Below, piece by piece: positions 1 to 7,795 of a stretch of 38,170 bases of DNA. Source of the DNA: Acidobacteriota bacterium (GTDB lineage: Bacteria; Acidobacteriota; Terriglobia; Terriglobales; SCQP01); NCBI GenBank assembly GCA_027315185.1, contig DAHUYO010000025.1:3593-41762 (forward strand), written 5' to 3'. The stretch's first letter is position 1. Each line of letters begins with the position of its first letter. The translations under genes were made by a program, and so were the position numbers. The notes under the pieces are model-generated. The model ran no database searches and was not told where the DNA came from. It saw nothing but the letters and a program-made list of their open reading frames with translations.

Positions 1-58
1 ATGCCGCGGCGGCGATGCCGGCGGCGAAGGCCAAAGCGGCGAAAAACATGGGCTGCAT
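1..58 (-). CDS. N-terminus of a membrane protein, possibly ComEC-like (partial, runs off the left edge)
   Basis: Read on the minus strand from an ATG at 58, the first 19 residues are MQPMFFAALAFAAGIAAAA, a hydrophobic helix that continues off the window. A second ATG at 49 is an alternative start. A start followed at once by an Ala/Phe/Leu helix ending in GIAAA resembles the first helix of ComEC/Rec2 competence proteins, but any multi-spanning membrane protein or signal peptide could begin this way. No good Shine-Dalgarno sequence lies upstream. That a gene starts here is reasonably likely; the ComEC label is a guess. Confidence 0.3.
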   Translation of the reverse strand, partial: MQPMFFAALAFAAGIAAAA

Positions 59-370
59 GCGCGGTTCCGTCCGCGCCGATCCTAGCCGCCGCGCCGGTCC
101 CGCGGCAATCCTCCCAAATGGGCTGAGCACTCCGCCGCCATTGGCGCCAAACACGCCCGCCGGCGCCGACGGTGCGGAGAAAGTGGGACGGCCGTCGCCC
201 GGCTGTCAAATCGCACGACGCCGCTGGCGGCAGCCGGCGAGTTCGGCGCAAGAGCAGGGCGATGCCAAGGTCGAGCGGGAGGGTCGCGAAATTCCGGAGG
301 GCAACCACCCGCCCGGCCAGCGACGCCCGAGCGCGGCGAGAGGCGAGCAGAGCGAGGCGGGAGGGGGCGG

Positions 371-406
371 GGGTTCGCAGCGTACAGGGATGTACGTGAG
401 GAGCCC
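371..406. repeat. Imperfect inverted repeat with a CGTACA/TGTACG core
   Basis: CGTACA (381-386) and TGTACG (391-396) are perfect inverted repeats around a GGGA loop. After a mismatched stretch the flanks pair again, GGGTTC (371-376) with GAGCCC (401-406), counting one G-T pair. The result is an interrupted hairpin inside the gene-free region. It could be an operator, a small RNA hairpin or a member of a dispersed intergenic repeat. No second copy is present in this window. Confidence 0.45.
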
Positions 407-629
407 GAGCCCCGGACCAACGAAGCCATGCGACGCCTATCGCCCCGCCCGCCCCACATTACCGGCAATCAGCCTCCGTCATGCATTCTCCACGGTCCGC
501 TGGCGGCGCCCCCGTCCCTAGCGCGGCGCTTGGAGCGGCCGCGAGCGCTGGCGGGCCTCCGTTGCCGCCGGTCGAAACCCAGCCGCGGCGCCGCAACGCG
601 GGCCGTCCGGAACTAGGCAGCTGAGCCGC

Positions 630-649
630 TATCCTGGTAGGGAGGAGGA
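630..649 (+). promoter_or_regulatory. Likely -10 box and Shine-Dalgarno of the aldo/keto reductase gene
   Basis: TATCCT at 630-635 fits a -10 hexamer and would give a short leader. GGAGGAGGA at 641-649 is a strong ribosome binding site 8 bases before the ATG at 658. No convincing -35 box is seen. The Shine-Dalgarno sequence fixes the start; the -10 assignment is less certain. Confidence 0.5.
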
Positions 650-657
650 ATCCAGAG

Positions 658-1671
<1,014 letters not shown>

Positions 1672-1713
1672 GCCGGCAGGCAGGCGCCGCCGGCGGCGGT
1701 CACCGCATCGCCG

Positions 1714-2265
1714 TTATGCGGCTCGATGCCGCCCGGCGGAACTGCGCGTGGTCCCGGTCTTGCCGCTGGCGGCAGCCCGGCTGCGCGATTTGGCGCGAGT
1801 GCTGGTGGCGCGCGGTGCGCGGCTTCCGCCCGTGCCGCTGGTTTCCGCTCTGCCGCCGCGGCCGCTCACCGCGCTGCGCTCAGCGGCTGCGCCACGCCCG
1901 CGCCCCGCGGGCGCCTTGCTCTGGCTGCGTCCGGCCCCGCCTTTCCCCGCCAGCAAATTGATGCGCGTGCCGGCGCGGGCCGGCTTTGCGGCCGGCTGCC
2001 GCCGCGCCTTGGCCTCCACCGTCTCCGGATAGACGATCTTGTGGAAGCGGCTGCCGGGCTTGTCGTCGTAGACCAGTTCCAGCCCCTTGCGATCAAACAC
2101 GGTGAAGAACTCGTCCCAGTCCACCGCGGTCAATTCCTCCGCCCGTTTCGGGTCGAACTCGAATCGCAGCATGCCACCGGTGCGGCTCACCACGGCGGGG
2201 CAGGCGCCGCGCTCTTGCGCCCAGCGCTGAATCTCTTCATGGTCGCGAGTAGTTTGCGAAGGCAT
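1714..2265 (-). CDS. Conserved small protein with a basic low-complexity tail
   Basis: The product is 183 residues from the ATG at 2265, preferred over an upstream start because GGAG lies 8 bases before it. The first ~85 residues (starting MPSQTTRDHEEIQRWAQERG, later FEFDPKRAEELTAVDWDEFF and VYDDKPGSRFHKIV) match a widespread small-protein family of unknown function. From memory, databases often mislabel that family as a 1,4-alpha-glucan branching enzyme. The remaining ~95 residues are Arg/Lys/Ala/Ser/Gly-rich, with no hydrophobic core, and look disordered. Such a tail could bind nucleic acid or could be recent low-complexity expansion. No function is claimed. The gene converges on the aldo/keto reductase, with 42 bases between the stops. 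Confidence 0.75.
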   Translation of the reverse strand: MPSQTTRDHEEIQRWAQERGACPAVVSRTGGMLRFEFDPKRAEELTAVDWDEFFTVFDRKGLELVYDDKPGSRFHKIVYPETVEAKARRQPAAKPARAGTRINLLAGKGGAGRSQSKAPAGRGRGAAAERSAVSGRGGRAETSGTGGSRAPRATSTRAKSRSRAAASGKTGTTRSSAGRHRAA

Positions 2266-2559
2266 GTTTGGCTCCGGTACGCCCCTTGGGCGCAACCCCC
2301 CGGTAGAAGCCTACCAGCAGAGAAGGGTTGCCCTCGCCTTCGCCCGCCGCCGCAGCTGGAAAAGCCAGGAGCGCCAACCGGATCCCCGCCGCTTGCCGCA
2401 CCTTCGGGGTGGCAGCGCGGGATGGCAGCGCGCATTCGTTACCGGCCGTGAATCCCGGCCAGCGCACCGCCAACGGCGGGCCTGTTCAGCACCCGGCTCC
2501 TCCGTCGCGCCCGCGCGGCGCGCGGTGGAAGCGCCCGGCTGTCCCGCCGGAGCGCCCCT
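2266..2559. other. Intergenic region holding a repeat-like structured element
   Basis: This ~290-base gap between rpsA and the small protein gene contains nested inverted repeats. AACCC (2294-2298) pairs with GGGTT (2325-2329), and GGG/CCC pairs further out. Inside, GGTAG (2302-2306) pairs with CTACC (2311-2315) around AAGC. Next to it, 2414-2379 on the minus strand would translate as CHPEGAASGGDP. I recall this string as a spurious translation of dispersed intergenic repeats in acidobacterial genomes. No open frame here looks like a real protein. Confidence 0.45.
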
Positions 2560-4230
2560 CTAGCTGTTGGCTTCTCCGTTGCCGACGCGCTTGTAGCCGA
2601 TCATGTCTTCGATCGTCGAAGTGGCGCCGCTGGGCGCGTGCCGGTAGGCCTCCAGCGCTTCCCGGTCGCCGTGGTGCAGCATGGAGCGCAGGCTGAGGCC
2701 GACTTTCTTGTCGCTGGGACTCAGCTTGATGATCTTGAACTCGTACTCATGCCCCACTTCCAGCGGCGCGCCGCCGGTGACTTCCGGATTCACCTCGGAG
2801 TTGTGGCACAGGCCCTCGATGCCGTCCTGCAACTCCACGAAGGCGCCGAAGGCGGCGATGCGCACCACCTTGCCGGGCAGCACGTCGCCCAATTGCCGCG
2901 TCTCGAAGAAGCTTTCCCAAGCGTCGGGCTCGAGCTGCCGCATGCCCAGCGATAGACGCCGGTTATCGGCGTCTATGCCCAGCACCTTGGCCCGCACCTT
3001 GTCCCCCTTTTTCACCACCTCCGAGGGATGCTTGATGCGCTTGGTCCAGGAGAAATCGCTGATATGGATCAGCCCGTCAATTCCGTCTTCCACCTCGACG
3101 AAGGCTCCGAAGTCGGTCAGGTTCCGCACCCGGCCCTCGATGATCGTCCCGGGGGCATAGCGCTCGTGCAGCGACTCCCAAGGATTGCTTTGCGCCTGCC
3201 GCAGCGATAGGGACATGCGCCGGTCGCCCGGGTTCACCTCCAGCACCACGCATTCGATCTCGTCGCCCACGTTGACCAGCTTGCTGGGATGCTTGGCCCG
3301 CTTCGACCAGGACATCTCGGAGATGTGAATCAGTCCCTCGATGCCTTGCTCCAGCTCCACGAAGCAGCCGTAGTCGGTGATGCTCGCCACCTTGCCGCGC
3401 ACCCGCGCGCCGATGGGATAGCGCTCGGCGGCGTCGGACCAGGGATCGGGCAGCAGCTGCTTGAACCCCAGCGAGACCCGCATCTTCTCGCGGTCGAACT
3501 TGAGCACCTTGACGGTGATCTCATCGCCGGGGCGGACCAGTTCGCTGGGATGGCCGATGCGGCCCCAGGAGAGATCGCTGACGTGCAGCAGCCCGTCCAA
3601 GCCGCCGATGTCCACGAACACGCCGTAGTCGGTGATGTTCTTGACCGCCCCGCTGATGACTTCGCCTTCGGCCAGGGAGGCCAGCGTGTGCTCGCGCCGC
3701 AGCGCGACTTCTTCTTCCAGCACCGCCTTGCGCGAAACCACTACGTTGCCACGCTTTTTGTTCAGCTTGATGATGCGGACCCGCACCTCTTGTCCCAGGT
3801 AGCCGTCCAGGTTGTGCACGGGGCGCATATCCAGCTGCGAGCCGGGCAAAAATGCCTTGATGCCGATATCGCAGGCCAGCCCGCCCTTGATGCGGGACAC
3901 GATATGGCCCTGAATGATGGTGTTTTGCTGGTGCGCCAGCTCCAGGTCGTCCCACAGCCGCAGGCGCACGGCGCGCTCATGGGACAGCAGAACTCCGCGT
4001 TCCGGCTCCTCGCGCTCCACCACGACGTCAATGACGTCGCCGGGACGAACCGTGAGCTGGCCTTCGGTGTTGGTCAGCTCGCGGATGGGAACAATGCCTT
4101 CGCTTTTCCGGCCGACGTCCACGATGACGGCGTCGCCGGTGACTTTCAGGACCGTGCCTTTCAGGACTTCGCCTTCGGCGGCCTGGGTCTGTTGTTCGTA
4201 GTTGTCGAGGAGGGTTTGGAAATCTTCCAT
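2560..4230 (-). CDS. rpsA: 30S ribosomal protein S1
   Basis: At 556 residues the product is almost exactly the size of E. coli S1, the protein that unfolds mRNA and docks it on the 30S subunit. Six S1 (OB-fold) domains are visible at about residues 20-88, 104-170, 189-258, 274-345, 361-432 and 448-516. Domains 3-5 carry the strongest RNA-binding pattern (TDYGVFVDIG, TDYGCFVELE, TDFGAFVEVE, each followed by GLIH/LHVSD/IS-type strands). Domains 1 and 2 are more divergent, as in other S1 proteins, where they bind the ribosome. The ATG at 4230 has no recognisable Shine-Dalgarno sequence. A near-consensus sigma70 promoter lies about 200 bases upstream, leaving a long leader. Autogenous control through that leader is known for E. 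coli S1 and is only inferred here. Confidence 0.97.
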   Translation of the reverse strand: MEDFQTLLDNYEQQTQAAEGEVLKGTVLKVTGDAVIVDVGRKSEGIVPIRELTNTEGQLTVRPGDVIDVVVEREEPERGVLLSHERAVRLRLWDDLELAHQQNTIIQGHIVSRIKGGLACDIGIKAFLPGSQLDMRPVHNLDGYLGQEVRVRIIKLNKKRGNVVVSRKAVLEEEVALRREHTLASLAEGEVISGAVKNITDYGVFVDIGGLDGLLHVSDLSWGRIGHPSELVRPGDEITVKVLKFDREKMRVSLGFKQLLPDPWSDAAERYPIGARVRGKVASITDYGCFVELEQGIEGLIHISEMSWSKRAKHPSKLVNVGDEIECVVLEVNPGDRRMSLSLRQAQSNPWESLHERYAPGTIIEGRVRNLTDFGAFVEVEDGIDGLIHISDFSWTKRIKHPSEVVKKGDKVRAKVLGIDADNRRLSLGMRQLEPDAWESFFETRQLGDVLPGKVVRIAAFGAFVELQDGIEGLCHNSEVNPEVTGGAPLEVGHEYEFKIIKLSPSDKKVGLSLRSMLHHGDREALEAYRHAPSGATSTIEDMIGYKRVGNGEANS

Positions 4231-4426
4231 GGGTGGGATAACGAGGTTGGTCCGCCGGTGCGCCCAACGGGCCGTGGCGTGGCGATGTATTGTGGCCCCG
4301 AGGGAAACGCCGGGCCGCTGGCGGGAGGACCAGAGACGGGAAGCGGGAGCGGAACGCTAACTAATTTCCGCCACTATTTCCAGCAGGGTCACGGGCGCGC
4401 GGCGACCGGAATTCAGCGGGGGCGCA
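4231..4426 (-). promoter_or_regulatory. Long 5' leader of rpsA
   Basis: If transcription starts about 7 bases after the -10 box at 4433-4438, the rpsA mRNA has a leader of roughly 195 bases. It contains no Shine-Dalgarno sequence and no convincing leader ORF. In E. coli the rpsA leader folds into hairpins that recruit S1 and allow autoregulation without a strong ribosome binding site. A similar arrangement is plausible here but unproven. Confidence 0.4.
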
Positions 4427-4432
4427 ACCCCC

Positions 4433-4462
4433 ATAATACGAGGCTTTCCCCGTCTCTGTCAA
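4433..4462 (-). promoter_or_regulatory. Strong sigma70 promoter of rpsA
   Basis: On the minus strand TTGACA (4462-4457) is a perfect -35 box and TATTAT (4438-4433) a five-of-six -10 box, separated by 18 bases. This is the best promoter match in the window and suits a highly expressed ribosomal gene. The short A+T-rich -10 stands out in GC-rich surroundings. Confidence 0.8.
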
Positions 4463-4518
4463 CCGGCCGCGGGGCGCATAGGCCCGCTCGCTTTCCCCGC
4501 CGCGGGCCTGCCGCCCGG

Positions 4519-5166
4519 CTATCGTCCGCCGGGGCCGCCGTGGCTCGGGCCATGGACCGCCTTATGCCGCTTGGCCGCGCGGCGTTTGGCGCGGGCGGCC
4601 GGTCCGTTGGCGTTGGAGATGTCCAAACGCCGCGGCCGCGCAGGCTGGCTGGCACGATGGGCCAGGGCCACGCTTTGCGCCGATCCCGTGACCTGAATGA
4701 AATCGGCCAGCCGGTCCAATTCCCGCCCCACGCGCGCCAGGTCGGCATTCAGCACCGCGCCCTCGCCTTGTCCGCCATGCGTGGTCACCAGGGCTCCCGC
4801 CCGCAGTCCCACCTGATACACCGCATCCACGTCGCGATACAGCCGGAACGCCTTGCCCACGTCCTGCGGCGAGCGCACCACCGCCGCCACCAAGCCGGGG
4901 ACCGCTTGGGATACGTTGCGCTCGATCGCCGCCACGCCGGCGCGGTATGCCCGCCGGCGCTGGGAGCTGGCGTGAATGGAATGGGCGGGGATGGCGGCCA
5001 GCGTGGTCTCCAGTCCCTGCACCGAGGCCAGCAGCGCGTTGGCCGTGACGCCGGCGCTGGCCGGCGCCACGGCCGGCGCCGGATTCTGCCCGCTCGCCAC
5101 GCCCAGCAGGGCGGTCGCGATCACCGGCGCCAGCCAAAACGAATGCACCCTGGATGCCCACTTCAT
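4519..5166 (-). CDS. Small secreted protein of unknown function
   Basis: Two in-frame ATGs lie at 5172 and 5166. The second is chosen because GGAG sits 8 bases before it but only 2 bases before the first. The 215-residue product begins with a signal peptide (basic start MKWASRVHSFW, hydrophobic core ending LLGVASGQ). A mostly helical region of about 130 residues follows, with heptad-like Ala/Val/Leu spacing. The Arg/Lys/Pro-rich C-terminus (ARAKRRAAKRHK) is probably disordered. I recognise no domain. The protein is probably periplasmic or exported. It lies between bshA and rpsA on the same strand but has its own upstream region with a tandem repeat. Confidence 0.65.
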   Translation of the reverse strand: MKWASRVHSFWLAPVIATALLGVASGQNPAPAVAPASAGVTANALLASVQGLETTLAAIPAHSIHASSQRRRAYRAGVAAIERNVSQAVPGLVAAVVRSPQDVGKAFRLYRDVDAVYQVGLRAGALVTTHGGQGEGAVLNADLARVGRELDRLADFIQVTGSAQSVALAHRASQPARPRRLDISNANGPAARAKRRAAKRHKAVHGPSHGGPGGR

Positions 5167-5210
5167 CGCCATCGCTCCTCTTCGGATTCTACCCTTCCCG
5201 CGCGGGCCTT

Positions 5211-5244
5211 TTCACTGGCGCCGCCAGGCTTCACTGGCGCCGCC
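5211..5244. repeat. Tandem direct repeat of a 15-base unit
   Basis: TTCACTGGCGCCGCC occurs at 5211-5225 and again at 5230-5244, separated by AGGC. It lies between the bshA stop (5283) and the start of the small secreted protein gene (5166), in the upstream region of the latter. A local duplication is the simplest reading; a paired operator is possible. Confidence 0.6.
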
Positions 5245-5282
5245 GCTCAGCCGGCCGCGGCGGCGGCCCTCGCAGGGCTCAG

Positions 5283-6410
5283 CTATTGGCTCTGGTTCAG
5301 CACCTGTTCGTACAACGCCTCGTAGCGTGGGATGATGCTGCTGGCGCAAAAATACTCCTCGGCCCGCTGGCGGCCTGCCTGGCCCATGGCCCGCAGGCGT
5401 TCCGGATCACGCAGCAGTTCCACGGCCGCCGCCGCCATGGCGCCCACGTCCCCCACCGGAAATAGGCAGCCGGTGACGCCGTCTTCCACCAATTCGGGCA
5501 CGCCGCCGACGCGTGTGCCCACCGTGGGCACCTCGTGCGCCATCGCTTCCAATGCCGCCAGTCCAAAGGATTCCATCTCGCTGGGCAACAACATCAGATC
5601 GCTGACGCTCAGCAAGCGATGAATCGCGTCCTGCTTCCCCACGAACGTCACCCGGTCGGCGACGCCAAGTTCCCGGGCGCGGCGCTCCGCCTGGCCGCGG
5701 TCCGGGCCGTCGCCCACCATCAATAGCCGCGCCGGCGTCTGGGCCGCGACGCGGGCGAAGATCTCGACCGCGTCCAGCACCCGCTTCACCGGCCGGAAAT
5801 TCGACAGATGCACCAGCAGCGGCTCCCCCGGCGGGGCGAAGCGGGCGCGCAACTGCGGCAACGGCCGGCGGTGATACCGGTCGCAGTTGACGAAGTTGGG
5901 AATGATCTCGATCGGCCGGTGAACGTCGAATTCCGTTTCCGTGGTCCGGCAAAGATACTCCGAGATCGCCGTGACCCCATCGCTGGCCTCGATGGAAAAG
6001 CGCGTGATCGGCAGATAGCTGCGGTCGGCGCCGACCAGCGTGATGTCCGTGCCGTGCAGGGTGGTGATGAAGGGCAGGCGCCGCGCCTTGGTCATGGCGC
6101 GGGCCAAAAACGCGCTGACCGAGTGCGGAATGGCGTAGTGCACATGCAGCAGGTCGAGATTTTCGTTCTCCGCCACCTCCGCCATGTGGCTGGCCAGCGC
6201 CAGCGTGTAGGGCGGGTAATCGAAGAGCGGATAGGTCGCGACCTCGACCTCGTGATAGAAGATGCGGGGCTGGTCGGTGTTCAGGCGGATCGGCTGGGCG
6301 TAGCTGATGAAGTGGATTTCGTGGCCGCGCTCGGCCAGTTCCCGGCCCAGTTCCGTGGCGACAATGCCGCTGCCGCCGTAGGTGGGATAGCAAGTGACGC
6401 CGATCCGCAT
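5283..6410 (-). CDS. bshA: N-acetyl-alpha-D-glucosaminyl L-malate synthase (bacillithiol synthesis)
   Basis: The product is a 375-residue GT-B glycosyltransferase of family GT4, the usual BshA length. It joins L-malate to UDP-GlcNAc, the first step of bacillithiol synthesis in the cytosol. Diagnostic features are the N-terminal [16 protein letters not shown] loop (residues 7-22), [26 protein letters not shown] near 95 and [11 protein letters not shown] near 120. The C-terminal nucleotide-sugar motif [14 protein letters not shown] near 280 has the two conserved Glu residues. Partners BshB and BshC are not in the window. The ATG at 6410 has no properly spaced Shine-Dalgarno sequence; TAGCCT lies 6 bases upstream, suggesting a leaderless transcript. 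Bacillithiol genes are known from Firmicutes, Deinococcus, Bacteroidetes and Acidobacteria. Confidence 0.93.
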   Translation of the reverse strand: MRIGVTCYPTYGGSGIVATELGRELAERGHEIHFISYAQPIRLNTDQPRIFYHEVEVATYPLFDYPPYTLALASHMAEVAENENLDLLHVHYAIPHSVSAFLARAMTKARRLPFITTLHGTDITLVGADRSYLPITRFSIEASDGVTAISEYLCRTTETEFDVHRPIEIIPNFVNCDRYHRRPLPQLRARFAPPGEPLLVHLSNFRPVKRVLDAVEIFARVAAQTPARLLMVGDGPDRGQAERRARELGVADRVTFVGKQDAIHRLLSVSDLMLLPSEMESFGLAALEAMAHEVPTVGTRVGGVPELVEDGVTGCLFPVGDVGAMAAAAVELLRDPERLRAMGQAGRQRAEEYFCASSIIPRYEALYEQVLNQSQ

Positions 6411-6416
6411 GCCTTC

Positions 6417-6422
6417 AGGCTA
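6417..6422 (-). promoter_or_regulatory. Putative -10 box of bshA (leaderless arrangement)
   Basis: On the minus strand TAGCCT ends 6 bases before the bshA ATG, so transcription starting at the usual distance would begin on or next to the start codon. No -35 hexamer is recognisable. The case rests on the same spacing recurring at other genes of the window. Confidence 0.4.
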
Positions 6423-6496
6423 GCAGGAAGCCTCACCCTGCCGCCGGCGGCGGTGCGCCGACGGCTCGGACCGGATGGCGCGGAGATTGGTTTGTT

Positions 6497-6542
6497 CCGG
6501 AAAAGAGAAAGGCCGGCTCGCTTCCCCCCGGATGAGCCGGCC
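6497..6542 (-). terminator. Rho-independent terminator after the dedA-like gene
   Basis: GGCCGGCTC (6511-6519) and GAGCCGGCC (6534-6542) form a perfect 9-bp stem with a 14-base loop. On the minus strand the stem is followed by a T-rich tail (TTTCTCTTTTCC). It sits between the dedA stop (6710) and the bshA start (6410). It would therefore end the dedA transcript and isolate bshA. Confidence 0.65.
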
Positions 6543-6709
6543 CGTCCTGACTGATCGTGCGCGTCTTGTTACGCGAGCGATGAGACGCTCATTCTGAAGC
6601 ATGCCGCGTGCCAAAGCCGCATGACGGCGGAAGGCGGCGAAAAGTAAGGTGTTTTGCCCAGGCGGCCGGGCCGGATCGCGGCGGGGGCGCGGGCGCCCGT
6701 CACCTTTCG

Positions 6710-7378
6710 TTACGGTTCTGCCGCCGGTCGCGTCTTGCCCCGAGGCCAGTGCCGCCAGACAAAGAACCCCGCGCCCAGCACCAGCAGCGCCAGGACGGCG
6801 CTGTCGAAATCATGGAAGGAGCCGCTGATCCGCCGCCAGTGCTCGCCGAGGCGATAGCCGATGTAGGCCAGCAGCCAGCACCAGGGCAGGGAGCCAAGGA
6901 AGGTGTAGGCGTGAAACTTGCCCAACGGCATGCGGCTAATGCCCGCCGGCAAAGCGATGAAGGTCCGCACCACCGGCAGCATGCGGGAGAAGAAAACCGT
7001 GGACTGGCCATGGCGGCGAAACCATTGATCCGCCATATCCAAATCCTGCCGCCGCAGCAGCAGCCAGCGGCCATGCCGTTCCAGCCAGGGACGGCCGCCG
7101 TGGGCGCCCACCCAATACGCCACCGCCGAGCCTAGATTGGAGCCGAGCGCGCCGACGACGGCAATGGCGGCGAGGTCAAAGCGCCCCGTCCAGGCCAAGT
7201 AGCCGGAGAAGGGCAGGATGATCTCCGAGGGCAGGGGAATGCAGGCCGATTCGATGGCCATCAGCAGCAAAATGCCGCCGTAGCCGAGGTGGGAGATGAC
7301 CTGGATGATGGCGGTCCCGAGCGTGGCCGCGATCCGCGCGCTCAGCGCCGGAGTGGCTGCCGCCAGCAGCACGGTCAT
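6710..7378 (-). CDS. DedA / VTT-domain membrane protein
   Basis: The 222-residue product is a polytopic inner-membrane protein of the DedA (SNARE-associated, VTT) family, implicated in lipid flipping and membrane homeostasis. Visible family marks are the early ESACIPLPSEIILPFSGYLA segment (about residues 43-62), a glycine-rich helix GALGSNLGSAVAYWVG, and RMLPVVRTFIALPAGISRM (about 131-149) with the conserved Arg residues and the re-entrant Pro/Gly pattern. The last helices LLAYIGYRLGEHW and LALLVLGAGFFVW follow. Its start overlaps the stop of the upstream 77-residue gene by ATGA, so the two are probably co-transcribed and translationally coupled. A terminator follows at about 6540-6500. Confidence 0.9.
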   Translation of the reverse strand: MTVLLAAATPALSARIAATLGTAIIQVISHLGYGGILLLMAIESACIPLPSEIILPFSGYLAWTGRFDLAAIAVVGALGSNLGSAVAYWVGAHGGRPWLERHGRWLLLRRQDLDMADQWFRRHGQSTVFFSRMLPVVRTFIALPAGISRMPLGKFHAYTFLGSLPWCWLLAYIGYRLGEHWRRISGSFHDFDSAVLALLVLGAGFFVWRHWPRGKTRPAAEP

Positions 7379-7608
7379 GATTCCGTCGCGGCCGGAGAGC
7401 TTTCGTTGAACTCAGCGGATTCCTGCGTATAACCGGGCAGCGGTGCGCTGCCTGGACGCAGCTTCAAGCGCACCGTTTCCTCCCCCTCGACGCGGCGCAA
7501 GATGGCGAAGCGGTCGAACAGCTGGGCGTAGACGCGCGTGACCAAGAAGTGGGAACCGGTGGCGTCTTGCCGCCAGATTTGGCCGGCAGCGATGGTGGCT
7601 TGAGGCAT
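7375..7608 (-). CDS. Small conserved protein upstream of dedA
   Basis: The product is 77 residues from the ATG at 7608. The longer open frame upstream overlaps the divergent gene region and reads like non-coding translation. The first ~55 residues look like one compact beta-rich domain (AGQIWRQDATGSHFLVTRVY, AILRRVEGEETVRLKL, PLPGYTQE) and the last ~20 are disordered. I recall similar small GQVWR...FLVTRVY proteins in Acidobacteria but no named function. It overlaps dedA by ATGA, so it may be a soluble partner or merely a co-transcribed neighbour. TAAACT, a possible -10 box, lies 14 bases upstream. There is no clear Shine-Dalgarno sequence. Confidence 0.6.
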   Translation of the reverse strand: MPQATIAAGQIWRQDATGSHFLVTRVYAQLFDRFAILRRVEGEETVRLKLRPGSAPLPGYTQESAEFNESSPAATES

Positions 7609-7622
7609 GGTGAATTGTTTCC

Positions 7623-7628
7623 AGTTTA
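7623..7628 (-). promoter_or_regulatory. Putative -10 box of the small gene-dedA unit
   Basis: TAAACT on the minus strand lies 14 bases before the ATG at 7608. The same hexamer occurs upstream of the M61 peptidase (24741-24746) and the Uma2 gene (33283-33288). No -35 box is recognised. Confidence 0.3.
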
Positions 7629-7783
7629 GCCGACCCCCCGCCGGCGCGCCCCGGCCGATGGAACAGGTGGCGGCAGGATCCTCCTCCGTTTGGGTGGTCC
7701 CGGCGGCATCGCCGGGGCCAGGCCATGACCGCGCCACGGCGCGCTGGGGTCCGGCCTTCGGTCAACTGCCGCCCGAGTGCGGG

Positions 7784-7789
7784 TACAAT
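7784..7789 (+). promoter_or_regulatory. Putative -10 box of the large secreted protein gene (leaderless arrangement)
   Basis: TACAAT matches five of six -10 positions and ends 6 bases before the GTG at 7796. A transcript starting at the usual distance would begin at or beside the GTG. No Shine-Dalgarno sequence precedes the GTG, which supports a leaderless reading. Confidence 0.45.
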
Positions 7790-7795
7790 GCCGCT

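Larger units (their letters stand above)
59..657. other. Intergenic region without a supported gene
   Basis: About 600 bases lie between the partial minus-strand gene and the aldo/keto reductase. Short open frames exist on both strands, but their translations are Arg/Ala/Pro/Gly-rich, resemble no family I know and overlap one another, as expected of GC-rich non-coding DNA. The middle (about 340-375) is a purine-rich, G-tract stretch. It is followed by an imperfect hairpin at 371-406. No tRNA, RNase P, tmRNA or SRP RNA signature was found on either strand. Confidence 0.6.

Noticed and set aside
3289-5325. A 678-codon plus-strand open frame opposite rpsA and the secreted protein gene
   Set aside because: It is the GC-rich shadow of real minus-strand genes; the translation is low-complexity with no recognisable domain, while the opposite strand encodes a full six-domain S1 protein.
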